A stretch of 64,000 bases of DNA from an uncultured Bacteroidales bacterium (GTDB lineage Bacteria > Bacteroidota > Bacteroidia > Bacteroidales > Bacteroidaceae): positions 44,595 through 108,594 of the forward strand of contig CACWFV010000011.1 in the NCBI GenBank assembly GCA_902760315.1, in the 5' to 3' direction. Below the pieces are notes generated by a model. It worked only from the letters and a program-made list of their open reading frames with translations. It was not told where the DNA came from and searched no databases. Within the stretch, counting starts at the first letter, position 1. Each line of letters opens with the position of its first letter. Of this stretch, positions 50,468 through 60,726 are shown piece after piece. The position numbers and the translations under genes were made by a program.

Positions 50468-52216
50468 ATGTCAATCTGGGTGATTTTTACGTTGCTGGGT
50501 TCTCTGGCGCTGCTAATGTACGGCATGAAGTCCATGAGTGAAGCCCTGCAGAAAATGGCGGGTCCGCAACTGCGCCATGTGTTAGGTGCAATGACTACTA
50601 ACAGGTTTACGGGGATGCTTACAGGTATGCTGGTGACAGCCAGCGTGCAGTCGTCCACAGCTACTACGGTGATGACGGTGTCGTTTGTCAATGCCGGACT
50701 ATTGACACTGGCTCAGGCCATCTCGGTTATTATGGGTGCCAACATTGGAACCACGCTGACGGCATGGATCATGTCGGCAGGTATGTCGTTCGATGTCGGC
50801 AGTCTGGCCTATCCTGCTTTCCTCGTGGGCATTATTCTGATTTATCAAAAGAAGTATCGCTATATCGGCGATTTTCTCTTTGGTCTGGCATTCCTGATAT
50901 TTGCCTTGGCAACGCTCAGGACAACCGGCCAGAATATGCATCTGGGCGAGAACCAGGCCGTGCTCGACTTCTTTGCCTCCTTTGATCCCAACTCGTTTGT
51001 CACCACGCTCATCTTCCTGCTGTTAGGCGGCATCCTTACCTTTTGTGTGCAGTCGTCGGCAGCAGTGATGGCCATCACCATGATTCTCTGCTCCAGTGGT
51101 GCACTGCCTATCTATCAGGGCATCGCATTGGTGATGGGTGAGAATATCGGCACCACCGTAACCTCCAACCTGGCAGCCATGTCTGCCAATACCCAGGCGC
51201 GCCGCGCAGCCCTGGCCCACATGTTCTTCAACGTGTTTGGCGTAGTGTGGATTCTGTTTATCTTCCGTCCGTTCATTGACATGGTGTGCGGCTGGGTAGG
51301 CTACGATGTTAACATGACCATGGAGACTGCCGGCACTCATGCTTTCATGGCCAATGCCGCCAAACTGAGTTTTGTGCTGGCTGCCTTCCATACCAGTTTT
51401 AATGTGGCCAACACCATGATTCTGATATGGTTCATTCCTCAGATAGAGCGTTTCGTCTGCTGGGTCATCAAGTCCAAGAAGGTGGACGAGGAAGAGGATT
51501 TCCGCCTGCACTTCATTACCGCCGGTTTCATGAAGACCCCGGAACTCTCCGTCCTGGAGGCACAGAAGGAGATACAGCAGTTTGCCAGCCGCATGCAGCG
51601 CATGTTCGGTATGGTGCGTGAGTTGCTGACGCTTTCCAGCAGTCATACTGACAAGAAAGACAACCAGGCCGGCGATTTCAATAAGCTGTATACCCGCATC
51701 GAAAAATACGAGGGCATCAGCGACAACATGGAACTGGAAATCGCCAAGTATCTCGACTCCGTCAGCGACGCCCATCTCTCTGACGACACCAAGGCCAAGA
51801 TTCGTGCCATGCTGCGCGAGATTTCTGAGTTGGAGTCCATCGGCGATGCCTGCTATAACATGGCCCGTACCATTTCCCGCAAGTACAACGGCAAGCAAGA
51901 CCACTTCGTTGAAAAGCAGTACGACCACATGCACCAGATGATGGAGCTGACCGACCAGTCTCTGTCGCAGATGAACAAATTGCTGGGCGGCCGTAAGGAA
52001 ACCTACGACGTGAACCGCACGTTCAACATCGAGAACGAAATCAATAACTACCGCAACCAGCTGAAGTCGCAGAACATCAACGACATCAATAACCATGAGT
52101 ACTCCTATGCCGTTGGCACCATCTACATGGATCTGATCAACGAGTGCGAGAAGTTGGGCGACTACGTGGTCAATGTTGTTGAGGCACGAATGGGACTGCG
52201 TCAAAAAGATGCCTAA
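50468..52216 (+). CDS. Na/Pi cotransporter family protein with PhoU-like domain
   Basis: 582 residues. Two inverted Na/Pi cotransport repeats with the signature QSSTATTVMTVSFVNAGLL (about 60) and VQSSAAVMAITMILCSSG (about 196), each followed by GANIGTT or GENIGTT; about eight membrane helices to residue 335. The remainder is helical and cytosolic, PhoU-like (ISELESIGDACYNMARTIS). It likely imports phosphate with sodium, or exports phosphate in a regulated way. Monocistronic. Confidence 0.92.
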   Translation: MSIWVIFTLLGSLALLMYGMKSMSEALQKMAGPQLRHVLGAMTTNRFTGMLTGMLVTASVQSSTATTVMTVSFVNAGLLTLAQAISVIMGANIGTTLTAWIMSAGMSFDVGSLAYPAFLVGIILIYQKKYRYIGDFLFGLAFLIFALATLRTTGQNMHLGENQAVLDFFASFDPNSFVTTLIFLLLGGILTFCVQSSAAVMAITMILCSSGALPIYQGIALVMGENIGTTVTSNLAAMSANTQARRAALAHMFFNVFGVVWILFIFRPFIDMVCGWVGYDVNMTMETAGTHAFMANAAKLSFVLAAFHTSFNVANTMILIWFIPQIERFVCWVIKSKKVDEEEDFRLHFITAGFMKTPELSVLEAQKEIQQFASRMQRMFGMVRELLTLSSSHTDKKDNQAGDFNKLYTRIEKYEGISDNMELEIAKYLDSVSDAHLSDDTKAKIRAMLREISELESIGDACYNMARTISRKYNGKQDHFVEKQYDHMHQMMELTDQSLSQMNKLLGGRKETYDVNRTFNIENEINNYRNQLKSQNINDINNHEYSYAVGTIYMDLINECEKLGDYVVNVVEARMGLRQKDA

Positions 52217-52243
52217 AAATAGTGTAGTTTTAAAAAAAAATAT

Positions 52244-52251
52244 TAAATTTG
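52244..52251 (+). promoter_or_regulatory. -7 promoter element of the TonB-dependent receptor gene
   Basis: TAAATTTG preceded by an A9 run and followed by CACCC, 29 bases before the ATG. Confidence 0.55.
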
Positions 52252-52279
52252 CACCCGAAAACAATAAACCATACTAAAT

Positions 52280-55200
52280 ATGCGTAGAATTTTATTTTTA
52301 ACTGCCATGATGTTGACGTGCTCGTTGACCATTCTGGCCCAGGTGACTACCTCTGCTCTCAGTGGTAAGGTAACTATTCAAGACACTAAGGAAGAGGTCA
52401 TCGGTGCAACCATCGTTGCAGTGCACGAGCCTTCTGGCACCAAGTACACGGCTGTGACCAATGTCAGCGGACGTTTTGCTATTCAGGGTATGCGTAGCGG
52501 TGGTCCCTACACGGTCACTGTCAGCTACATCGGCTACGAGACAAAGACCTTCCATGAGATTTTCCTGGAACTCGCCGAAACCTATAACCTGCCGGTATGG
52601 CTCTCCGAGGATGCCAACGAGCTGGCAGAGATTGTGGTGAGTGGCCGGGCTTCCAAGTTCTCTGCTGAGAAGACCGGTGCCTCTACCAACATCAATAACC
52701 GCACCATTCAGGAGCTGCCCACCGTGAGCCGTTCTATCACTGACATCACCAAGCTCTCTCCCTATGCCAATGGTATGAGTTTTGCCGGTGCCAACGGTCG
52801 TATGACCAACTTCACCCTCGACGGTGCCAACATCAACAACAACTTCGGTCTGTCGTCCAACCTCCCTGGTGGCGGCACTCCTGTCTCTATTGACGCTATT
52901 GAGGAAATCCAGGTCGTCGTCTCTCCCTACGATGTCCGTCAGTCCAACTTCATTGGCGGTGGCATCAACGCCATCACCAAGGCCGGTACCAACACCTTCA
53001 AGGGTACAGCCTATGTCTACCATAACAACGAGAACATGCACGGCAACCGCATCGACGATAAGGAGTTGGCCGAGCGCACCCAGAATCGTAAGACTACCTA
53101 TGGCTTTACCCTCGGTGGTCCTATCATCAAGGACAAGCTGTTCTTCTTCGGCAACTTCGAGCGCTCAGTGGTTCCTACCACTGTTGTCAACTGGCATGCC
53201 TCCGCTGACGGCAAGGCTAATACCGACCAGATGATTTCTCGTACCAAGGCCAGCGACTTGCAGACCGTCAAGGACTACCTCGTCAACAACTACGGCTATG
53301 ATCCCGGTTCCTATACCGACTTCCCTGCCGACGAGACCAATACCAAGTATCTGGGTCGTCTTGACTGGAACATCACCAATGCGCACCACCTGACGCTGCG
53401 CTTCAACCATACCAACAACGAGGTGTGGAACGGTCCCAGCCCTGTGTCTAACGACTTCGGCAGTTCCTGGAACATCAATACCGAGGGTCACTTCTCGCAG
53501 ACCTCTATGGGCTATGCCAGCACGCTTTACAAGATGCAGAACAAGGCTACCACCTTCTCTGCCAACCTGAACAGTCGCTTCAGTCAGGTGTTCAACAACG
53601 AGTTGCTGTTCACCTATTCTGATATCGACGACGTGCGTGACAGCAATACCCCAGAGTTCCCCTTCGTGCAGATTCTGGAGCCCAACGCCAATGGTGAGCT
53701 GAAGCCCTACATCTCGTTGGGTTACGAGCTCTTTACCTATAAGAACCGCGTACAGAACAAGACGACCACCATCACCGACAACGCCACCTTCTATCTGGGT
53801 TCTCACAAGGTGATGGCCGGTATCAATTTCGAACACCAGTATGCGCTGAACACTTACATCCGTAATGGTGTCGGTGCCTATCAGTACAACAGCATGGCCG
53901 ACTTCATGAGCCAGGCTGCGCCGCGTGCCGTGGCCCTGACGTGGGGCTACAATGGCGAGACCACTCCTCAGGACAAGGTGGCCTTCAACCAGTTGGGCAT
54001 CTATCTGCAGGACGAGTGGAACGTCCGTGACAACCTCAAGCTGACTTACGGCATCCGCTTCGACAACCTGATGTTTGATAACGACGACCTCATGGCCAAC
54101 AGCAAGGTCGATGCCCTGGACTTCGAGGGCAAGAAACTCACTACCGGTGAGTGGCCGAAGAACAATCTGCAGATTTCACCGCGTGTCGGCTTCACTTGGG
54201 ACATCTTTGGCGACAAGTCGCTGAAGCTGCGTGGTGGTACGGGTCTCTTTGCCGGTCGCATGCCTTTGGTGTTCTTCACCAACATGCCGGGTAACACTGG
54301 TATGTCTAAGTACCAGTATCAGAGCCGCTATGGTGGCGACTACAAGAATGCTGTCCTCAATGCCTTTGCCGGCAACTTCGTGACCAGCAAGGAAGAAATG
54401 CAGGCCATCATCGTAGCCAACGACCCCAATGCCAAGACCACCATCTCGCCCGACCAGGGTTCCATGCCCAGCTCCATCGCTGCTGTCGACCCCGACTTCA
54501 AGATGCCGCAGGTGTGGAAGTCCAGCATTGCTCTTGACTATAATGTTCCCGTTTCCTTCCCCTTGTCGCTCACTGCCGAGTTCATCTACAACAAGCAGGT
54601 CAACGACGTGATGATTGAAGACTGGGACGTCAAGGGCGACAACTCCTCTTGGCAGCGCATGGCCGGTGCCGACAACCGTCTCATCTATCCTTCCGACTAT
54701 CGCATCAACAACAAGGCTGCCTACGTGCTGACCAACACCTCCAAGGGTTATGGCTGGACCGCCAACCTGACGCTGAATGCCGAGCCCGTCAAGGATCTGC
54801 GCGTCATGGCCAGCTATACGCACACCGTCAACAAGAACATCTCCAGTCTGCCAGGTTCCAATGCCGCTTCCGTGGTCAATGCCATCTATTCTGTCAATGG
54901 TCCACGCTTTGCCACCCTGCAGTCCTCCAGTTTCGTCATTCCCGACCGTGTCATTGCCAGCGTCAGCTACAGCACCAAGCACGATCACTATACCCTTTTC
55001 TACGAAGGTTATCGTCCCACTGGTTACTCCTATTATTATAGTACCGATGTCAATGGCGACGGTTTGGTTAACGACCTGATGTACATTCCTAAGGACGACA
55101 GCGAAATCAAGTTTGCCACCGACGAGGATCGCATAGCCTTCTGGAACTTCGTCGAGCAGGACGACTACCTGAAGAACCACAAGGGCGAGTATGCCGAGGC

Positions 55201-55549
55201 CTATGCTGCCCATCCTCCCTTTGTTCATCGCTTCGACTTCCGCTGGGCTCACGACTTCAACCTGAAGATAGGCAAGACCATGCACAAGTTGCAGCTCTCT
55301 GCCGACTTCCAGAACATCGGCAACCTCTTCAACTCCTGCTGGGGTGTCGAGAAGAACATGGCCTCGTCAGCCAATGGCGGCCAGATTCTTCGTCTGAAGA
55401 ATGTCAGCGATGTCAAGAAAGGTGCTCAGCCCATCTACGTTATGAACAGTAATACCGACGGAACACCCATCACCAAGACCTGGGACTACAACCACAGCTA
55501 CGGCCAGTGCTGGCGCCTGCAGGTTGGTGTGAAGTACTACTTCAATTAA
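52280..55549 (+). CDS. TonB-dependent receptor with N-terminal carboxypeptidase-regulatory-like domain
   Basis: 1089 residues. Signal peptide MRRILFLTAMMLTCSLTILAQ; a CarbopepD_reg-like domain (about 27-105, LSGKVTIQDTKEEVIGATIV); a plug domain (about 120-240, with ELPTVSRSITDITKLSPYA and FTLDGANINNNFGL); then an outer-membrane barrel ending LQVGVKYYFN. No SusD-type partner follows, so it is not a classic SusC glycan importer; receptors of this subgroup are OmpA/Oar-like. Ligand unknown. It has its own promoter and terminator. Confidence 0.9.
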   Translation: MRRILFLTAMMLTCSLTILAQVTTSALSGKVTIQDTKEEVIGATIVAVHEPSGTKYTAVTNVSGRFAIQGMRSGGPYTVTVSYIGYETKTFHEIFLELAETYNLPVWLSEDANELAEIVVSGRASKFSAEKTGASTNINNRTIQELPTVSRSITDITKLSPYANGMSFAGANGRMTNFTLDGANINNNFGLSSNLPGGGTPVSIDAIEEIQVVVSPYDVRQSNFIGGGINAITKAGTNTFKGTAYVYHNNENMHGNRIDDKELAERTQNRKTTYGFTLGGPIIKDKLFFFGNFERSVVPTTVVNWHASADGKANTDQMISRTKASDLQTVKDYLVNNYGYDPGSYTDFPADETNTKYLGRLDWNITNAHHLTLRFNHTNNEVWNGPSPVSNDFGSSWNINTEGHFSQTSMGYASTLYKMQNKATTFSANLNSRFSQVFNNELLFTYSDIDDVRDSNTPEFPFVQILEPNANGELKPYISLGYELFTYKNRVQNKTTTITDNATFYLGSHKVMAGINFEHQYALNTYIRNGVGAYQYNSMADFMSQAAPRAVALTWGYNGETTPQDKVAFNQLGIYLQDEWNVRDNLKLTYGIRFDNLMFDNDDLMANSKVDALDFEGKKLTTGEWPKNNLQISPRVGFTWDIFGDKSLKLRGGTGLFAGRMPLVFFTNMPGNTGMSKYQYQSRYGGDYKNAVLNAFAGNFVTSKEEMQAIIVANDPNAKTTISPDQGSMPSSIAAVDPDFKMPQVWKSSIALDYNVPVSFPLSLTAEFIYNKQVNDVMIEDWDVKGDNSSWQRMAGADNRLIYPSDYRINNKAAYVLTNTSKGYGWTANLTLNAEPVKDLRVMASYTHTVNKNISSLPGSNAASVVNAIYSVNGPRFATLQSSSFVIPDRVIASVSYSTKHDHYTLFYEGYRPTGYSYYYSTDVNGDGLVNDLMYIPKDDSEIKFATDEDRIAFWNFVEQDDYLKNHKGEYAEAYAAHPPFVHRFDFRWAHDFNLKIGKTMHKLQLSADFQNIGNLFNSCWGVEKNMASSANGGQILRLKNVSDVKKGAQPIYVMNSNTDGTPITKTWDYNHSYGQCWRLQVGVKYYFN

Positions 55550-55572
55550 CCTGAGTCTCACTCAAAGAAACA

Positions 55573-55612
55573 TCCTTTCAGCTACGTAAAAAGTAGCTGA
55601 AAGGACTTTATT
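55573..55612 (+). terminator. Terminator of the TonB-dependent receptor gene
   Basis: TCCTTTCAGCTAC (55573-55585), loop GTAAAAA, GTAGCTGAAAGGA (55593-55605), then CTTTATT. Confidence 0.88.
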
Positions 55613-55634
55613 AAATATACTAACTCATAAACAC

Positions 55635-58472
55635 ATGAAACTGAAGAGAATTTTTGTGGCTGCGCTCACCCTGCTGTGCAGTGTGGTCATGGTGGCTCAG
55701 GAAATGCAGATGCCGCCGATTCCCGTTGACCCCGCCGTGCGCATTGGCAAGTTGGACAACGGACTGACTTATTACATCCGCCACAATGAGTATCCTGAAC
55801 ACGTGGCTAATTTCTACATTGCCCAGCGTGTAGGCTCCATCCAGGAGGACGAGAGTCAGCGTGGTCTGGCCCACTTCCTGGAGCACATGGCCTTCAATGG
55901 CTCCGAGAATTTCCCCTCCAAGCCTGAGGGCAAGGGCATCATCGACTTCACCCGCTCGCTGGGTGTCGAGTTCGGTTCTGACCTGAATGCCTATACCAGC
56001 ATCGACCAGACCGTCTACCGTGTCTGCGACGTGCCCACCAAGCGCGCCACCGCCCTCGACTCCTGTCTGCTCATTCTGAAGGACTGGTCTAACGGCTTGT
56101 CGCTGGAGGCCGACGAGATTGACAAGGAGCGCGACGTCGTCCACAACGAGTGGCGCCTGGGCGAGGGCCCCTCACAGCGCATGATTACCCGCTCGCTGCC
56201 CAAGATGTATCCCGGCTCTAAGTACGGCGTGCGCATGCCCATCGGTCTGATGTCCGTCATCGACAGTTTCAAGCCCGCCACCCTGCGTGCCTACTATCAT
56301 AAGTGGTATCGTCCTGACAACCAGGCCATCATCATTGTCGGCGATGTCGACGTCGACCACATGGAGGCCAAGATCAAGGAGCTCTTCAGCGGCATCAAGG
56401 TCGACGCCAACGCTCCTAAGGTTGTTGCCGAGTCTGTTCCCGACAACAACGAGGCCATCTATATCTTCGAGAAAGACAAGGAGATGCAGATGAGCGAGGT
56501 GATGGTAATGATGAAGCACGACGCCGTTCCTGAAGAGGAGAAAGCCAATATGGGCTATCTGGTCCAGAGCTACGTCACCAGCGTCATTGCCCGCATGATG
56601 AACCAGCGCCTGTCAGAGATGACCCAGGAGGAGAGCTGCCCGTTCTTCCAGGCCTTTGCCGACGACGGTCAGTATATGCTCTCCAAGACCAAGGACTGCT
56701 TCGAACTCATTGGCGTACCCAAGGAAGGTAAGGACATGGAGACCCTGCAGACCATCTACCGCGAGGCCCGTCGTGCTCGTGAGTTCGGCTTCACCGCCTC
56801 TGAGTATGCCCGTGCCCAGGCCGACTACCTCAGCGCGCTGGAGAAGCAGTACACCAACCGTGACAAGCGCAAGAACGCCGAGTTTGGCGACCAGTACCGC
56901 GACCACTATCTCTCCAACGAGCCCATTCCCCCATTGGATGTGCTTTACCAGCTGATGCAGCAGATAGCCCCCAACATCCCCGTAGCCGTCATCAATCAGG
57001 CTGTTCCCGAACTCATTTCCGTCACTGACAGCAACCTCGTCGTCATGGAGTGGGCCCAGGAGAAGGAAGGCAAGGTCTATCCCACCGAGCAAGACATGGC
57101 TGCCGCCATTGCCGCTGCCCGCGCTGAGAAGATAGAGGCTTATGTGGACAATGTCAAGGACGAGCCGCTGGTCGACGTCACCAAGATCAAGGCCGGCAAG
57201 ATTGTCAAGGAGCAAGAGAACAAGCTCTTCGGCTATAAGGAACTGACACTCTCCAATGGTGCCACCGTCATTCTGAAGAAGACCGACTTCAAGGACGATG
57301 AAGTCCAGATGCAGGCCTTTGCCAAGGGCGGCAAGTCGCTCTACGGTCCTGCCGACTACACCAACCTGAAGGTCTTCGACGAGGTCATCGGCTATAGCGG
57401 CATCGGCAACTTCTCCAGCAACGAACTCACCAAGGCTCTGGCCGGTAAGGAGGTCAACGCCGATGCTACCATGGGCAACACCCGCCAGTATGTCACTGCT
57501 CACTCCACGCCGAAGGACATCGAGACCATGATGCAGATGCAGTATCTCTACTTCACCGCTATCAACAAGGACGAGAAGCAGTACCAGAACCTGATGACCT
57601 CGCTCGACATGGCACTGAAGAACAAGAACCTCAATCCGCAGGCCGTCTTCAGCGATTCTCTGGCCAACACCCTCTATGCTCACAATCCCCGCTTCGCCAA
57701 TATCCAGGTCGAGGACCTGAAGAACATCAACTACGACCGCATCCTGGAGATTGCCAAGGAGCGCTTCCAGAATGCCGGCCAGTTCACCTTCATCTTCGCC
57801 GGCAACTTCGACGAGCAGACGCTGCGCCCGCTCATCGAGCAGTATGTTGCCTCGCTGCCTGCCACCAAGCAGAAGCCTGAGGACTTCAAGGAGATTCTCA
57901 CGTTGGCTAAGGGCGAGGTCGTCAACAACTTCAAGGTCAAGACCGAGTCGCCCAAGGCTACCGCCTTTGAGTATTGGTATGCGCCCATGGCCTACACCCT
58001 GGAGAACAAGGTGAAGATCGACGCTGTGGGTCAGATTCTCTCCATGATCTACCTGAAGACCATCCGCGAAGACGAGAGTGCCGCCTACTCCTGTGGTGCC
58101 AGCGGTGGCTTCAACCTCAGCTCTCACCAGCCCATTGCCGCCCTGCAGGGCTACTGCCCCATGAATCCCGACAAGCAGGAGATTGCCATCCGCCTGTTGC
58201 ACGAGGGCATTGCCAAGATGCAGAAGGCTGTCGATGCCGACCAGTTGCAGAAGACCAAGGAGTACATGCTCAAGCAGATTGACGTCGACGCCAAGAAGAA
58301 CGATTTCTGGATCAGCACCATCAGCGACTATAAGGAATATGGTGTCGACTTCTATACCGACTACAAGAAGACTGTCGAGTCACTGACTGTCAACAGCGTG
58401 CGCGACTTCCTGAACCAGTTGCTCAAGAGCGGCAACCACGTGGAGGTTATCATGCTGCCGGAGGCGAAGTGA
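55635..58472 (+). CDS. M16-family zinc metallopeptidase (pitrilysin-like)
   Basis: 945 residues. Signal peptide ending near VVMVAQ, then the inverted zinc motif HFLEHMAFNG (H-x-x-E-H, about 79-83) with the distal Glu candidate in RDVVHNEWRLGEG (about 155-168). A second, non-catalytic M16 half follows (about 530-945), with YRTIRED-like block LKTIREDESAAYS. Periplasmic degradation of peptides is likely. It follows the receptor gene's terminator and ends in its own terminator. Confidence 0.92.
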   Translation: MKLKRIFVAALTLLCSVVMVAQEMQMPPIPVDPAVRIGKLDNGLTYYIRHNEYPEHVANFYIAQRVGSIQEDESQRGLAHFLEHMAFNGSENFPSKPEGKGIIDFTRSLGVEFGSDLNAYTSIDQTVYRVCDVPTKRATALDSCLLILKDWSNGLSLEADEIDKERDVVHNEWRLGEGPSQRMITRSLPKMYPGSKYGVRMPIGLMSVIDSFKPATLRAYYHKWYRPDNQAIIIVGDVDVDHMEAKIKELFSGIKVDANAPKVVAESVPDNNEAIYIFEKDKEMQMSEVMVMMKHDAVPEEEKANMGYLVQSYVTSVIARMMNQRLSEMTQEESCPFFQAFADDGQYMLSKTKDCFELIGVPKEGKDMETLQTIYREARRAREFGFTASEYARAQADYLSALEKQYTNRDKRKNAEFGDQYRDHYLSNEPIPPLDVLYQLMQQIAPNIPVAVINQAVPELISVTDSNLVVMEWAQEKEGKVYPTEQDMAAAIAAARAEKIEAYVDNVKDEPLVDVTKIKAGKIVKEQENKLFGYKELTLSNGATVILKKTDFKDDEVQMQAFAKGGKSLYGPADYTNLKVFDEVIGYSGIGNFSSNELTKALAGKEVNADATMGNTRQYVTAHSTPKDIETMMQMQYLYFTAINKDEKQYQNLMTSLDMALKNKNLNPQAVFSDSLANTLYAHNPRFANIQVEDLKNINYDRILEIAKERFQNAGQFTFIFAGNFDEQTLRPLIEQYVASLPATKQKPEDFKEILTLAKGEVVNNFKVKTESPKATAFEYWYAPMAYTLENKVKIDAVGQILSMIYLKTIREDESAAYSCGASGGFNLSSHQPIAALQGYCPMNPDKQEIAIRLLHEGIAKMQKAVDADQLQKTKEYMLKQIDVDAKKNDFWISTISDYKEYGVDFYTDYKKTVESLTVNSVRDFLNQLLKSGNHVEVIMLPEAK

Positions 58473-58503
58473 GTTGATAATGGATAATTGACAATTGATA
58501 ATT

Positions 58504-58543
58504 AAAACGGCTTGCTTCTATGGAAACAAGCCGTTTTTTTTTG
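58504..58543 (+). terminator. Terminator of the M16 peptidase gene
   Basis: AAAACGGCTTG (58504-58514), 12-base loop, CAAGCCGTTTT (58527-58537), then a T run. The last bases also supply the TTG of the metK promoter. Confidence 0.92.
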
Positions 58544-58570
58544 TCATTTGGCAAAATCTGCGTACCTTTG
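58541..58570 (+). promoter_or_regulatory. Promoter of metK
   Basis: TTG 58541-58543, 19-base spacer, TACCTTTG 58563-58570, then CACCC; 52 bases before the start codon. Confidence 0.78.
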
Positions 58571-58622
58571 CACCCGCTAAGCATTAGCAGTTAATAGTAA
58601 ATCGTCAAATAAGTAAATACTA

Positions 58623-59882
58623 ATGTCATATTTATTCTCATCAGAATCAGTGTCTGAAGGCCATCCCGACAAGGTGGCCGACCAGATTAGCGACGCCATT
58701 CTCGACCAGTTCCTGGCCTACGACGACCATGCCCGTGTGGCCTGCGAGTCGTTTGTCACCACCGGCCAGGTGGTGCTCATGGGCGAAGTCCGCAGTGATG
58801 TGTACATCGACCTGCAGACCATAGCCCGCAACACCATTAAGAAGATAGGCTATACCAAGGCCGAATACCAGTTCGACGGCAACTCCTGTGGCATTCTCAC
58901 CGCCATCCACGAGCAGAGCGACGACATCAACCGCGGTGTCGACAATGGCGACGAAGACGAGCAGGGAGCCGGAGACCAGGGCATGATGTTCGGCTATGCC
59001 ACCAACGAGACCGAGAACCTGATGCCCGTCTCTCTCGACCTGGCGCACCTCATCATGCGTACCCTGGCCGACATCCGCAAGGAGGGTCGCCAGATGACCT
59101 ACCTGCGCCCCGACGCCAAGAGTCAGGTGACCATTCAGTATAGCGATGCCGGCATCCCTGAGCGCATCGACACCATCGTCGTCTCCACCCAGCACGACGA
59201 GTTCGACAGCGACGACGAGCGCATGCTCAGCCGCATCCGCGAGGACGTCATCAACATCCTCATTCCCCGTGTCAAGCAGCAGATTCACTCTCCCAAGGTG
59301 CTGGCCCTCTTTGGCGACGACATCAAGTACTTCGTCAACCCCACCGGTAAGTTTGTCATTGGCGGACCTCACGGCGATACGGGTTTGACGGGTCGTAAGA
59401 TTATCGTCGACACCTATGGCGGCAAGGGTGCCCACGGCGGAGGTGCCTTCTCAGGCAAGGACTCCTCCAAGGTCGACCGCTCCGCCGCCTATGCTGCCCG
59501 CCACATTGCCAAGAACATGGTGGCTGCCGGCGTAGCCGACGAGATGCTCGTACAGATCAGCTATGCCATCGGCGTGGCCCGTCCCATGAACATCTATGTC
59601 AACACCTATGGCCGCTCGCACGTCAACATGACCGATGGCGAGATAGCCCAGAAGATAGAACAACTCTTCGACCTGCGCCCCAAGGCCATTGAGCGCTCCC
59701 TGAAGCTGCGCCAGCCCATGTATCTGGAGACTGCGGCCTACGGACACATGGGGCGCCAGTCAGAGATTGTGAAGAAAACCTTTACCAGCCGCTACCACGA
59801 GACGAAGACCATCGATGTCGAACTCTTCACGTGGGAGAAATTGGACCGCGTAGACGATATCAAGAAGGCTTTTTCACTGTAA
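58623..59882 (+). CDS. metK: S-adenosylmethionine synthetase
   Basis: Makes S-adenosylmethionine from methionine and ATP. 419 residues, somewhat longer than the E. coli enzyme. Motifs: [20 protein letters not shown] at the start, [16 protein letters not shown] (about 117-132), and [19 protein letters not shown] (about 272-290), the ATP/phosphate-binding signatures. It leads the group metK-DUF4271-hemD, with only 3 bases before the next frame. Confidence 0.97.
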   Translation: MSYLFSSESVSEGHPDKVADQISDAILDQFLAYDDHARVACESFVTTGQVVLMGEVRSDVYIDLQTIARNTIKKIGYTKAEYQFDGNSCGILTAIHEQSDDINRGVDNGDEDEQGAGDQGMMFGYATNETENLMPVSLDLAHLIMRTLADIRKEGRQMTYLRPDAKSQVTIQYSDAGIPERIDTIVVSTQHDEFDSDDERMLSRIREDVINILIPRVKQQIHSPKVLALFGDDIKYFVNPTGKFVIGGPHGDTGLTGRKIIVDTYGGKGAHGGGAFSGKDSSKVDRSAAYAARHIAKNMVAAGVADEMLVQISYAIGVARPMNIYVNTYGRSHVNMTDGEIAQKIEQLFDLRPKAIERSLKLRQPMYLETAAYGHMGRQSEIVKKTFTSRYHETKTIDVELFTWEKLDRVDDIKKAFSL

Positions 59883-59885
59883 CCG

Positions 59886-60719
59886 TTGACACCGACTGAC
59901 AGCATATCCACCATTCAGAGGCCCGAAGGCGAGCTGCGCGTCGACCTGCCTCTATACTATAAGGAGGGATTCTTCTCTGGAGACTCCCTCCTTCACCCTG
60001 AACTGAAGGGTGGGCGCTTCGGCACCCCTGGCGACCCCGTGCCCTACAGCGTGCGTGGCGACGATGTCATCACGCTGCTCCTGCTGGGCTCCTTCTTGCT
60101 GGCCGTCGTCTCCTATTCCGGCATCCGTGGCTTCTTCACCCGTCAGGTCAAGAACTTCTTCACCACCCCCCATGAGGGCATGACCGTTATGACCGAGACC
60201 GGCAGCGAGCAACGCTTTCAGCTGCTCATCGTCGTCCTCACTGGTCTGCTCTTTGCCACGCTCTGCTACTTCTACTCCCTCTCCGTCCATGGCGATGCCT
60301 ACATGCTTCCGTCGTCCTATTACCTGATTCTTATCTTCTGGGCACTCACCGAAGTCTATTTCCTGCTGAAGATGGGACTCTACGCCCTGGTCAACAGCGT
60401 GTTCTTCGATAGTAAAAGAAACGGACAATGGATGAAGTCCCTCCTCTTCATCATCTCCTTGGAGGGCCTGCTGGCACTGCCGGCAGTCATCATGGGACCT
60501 TACTTCGACCTCTCTATTAATAAAATAGCGATTTATATCGCCGCAGTGCTTATAATCGTTAAAATCATGACGTTTTATAAGTGTTATATCATCTTTTTTC
60601 GGCAAAATGTCGTCAGTCTGCAAATTATTTTGTACCTTTGTGCGCTCGAAATAGTGCCCTTGTTGGCATTGTGGAAAATACTGGACTTTACAGCAAATAG
60701 TTTGAAAATAAATTTTTAG
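59886..60719 (+). CDS. DUF4271 membrane protein
   Basis: 277 residues with five or six hydrophobic segments (VITLLLLGSFLLAVVSYSGI; LLIVVLTGLLFATLCYFY; YYLILIFWALTEVYFLLKMGL and others). The family lies directly upstream of the hemD-like gene in many Bacteroidetes; function unknown. The start is TTG 59886; no ATG is present before the conserved part, so the start is uncertain. The last about 230 bases are clearly more AT-rich and include a promoter-like TACCTTTG at 60633. Confidence 0.82.
   Translation: MTPTDSISTIQRPEGELRVDLPLYYKEGFFSGDSLLHPELKGGRFGTPGDPVPYSVRGDDVITLLLLGSFLLAVVSYSGIRGFFTRQVKNFFTTPHEGMTVMTETGSEQRFQLLIVVLTGLLFATLCYFYSLSVHGDAYMLPSSYYLILIFWALTEVYFLLKMGLYALVNSVFFDSKRNGQWMKSLLFIISLEGLLALPAVIMGPYFDLSINKIAIYIAAVLIIVKIMTFYKCYIIFFRQNVVSLQIILYLCALEIVPLLALWKILDFTANSLKINF
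60633..60640 (+). promoter_or_regulatory. Possible internal -7 element before hemD
   Basis: TACCTTTG within the DUF4271 coding region, 86 bases before the hemD start. No TTG at the right distance. Confidence 0.35.
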
Positions 60720-60726
60720 GACATCC

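Noticed and set aside
56613-58202. 529-codon open frame on the minus strand
   Set aside because: Antisense of the M16 peptidase gene, low-complexity L/V/G product and no promoter; a shadow of real coding.
58543-58622. SAM riboswitch before metK
   Set aside because: Only about 50 bases lie between promoter and start codon, and no paired elements of a known SAM class were seen.
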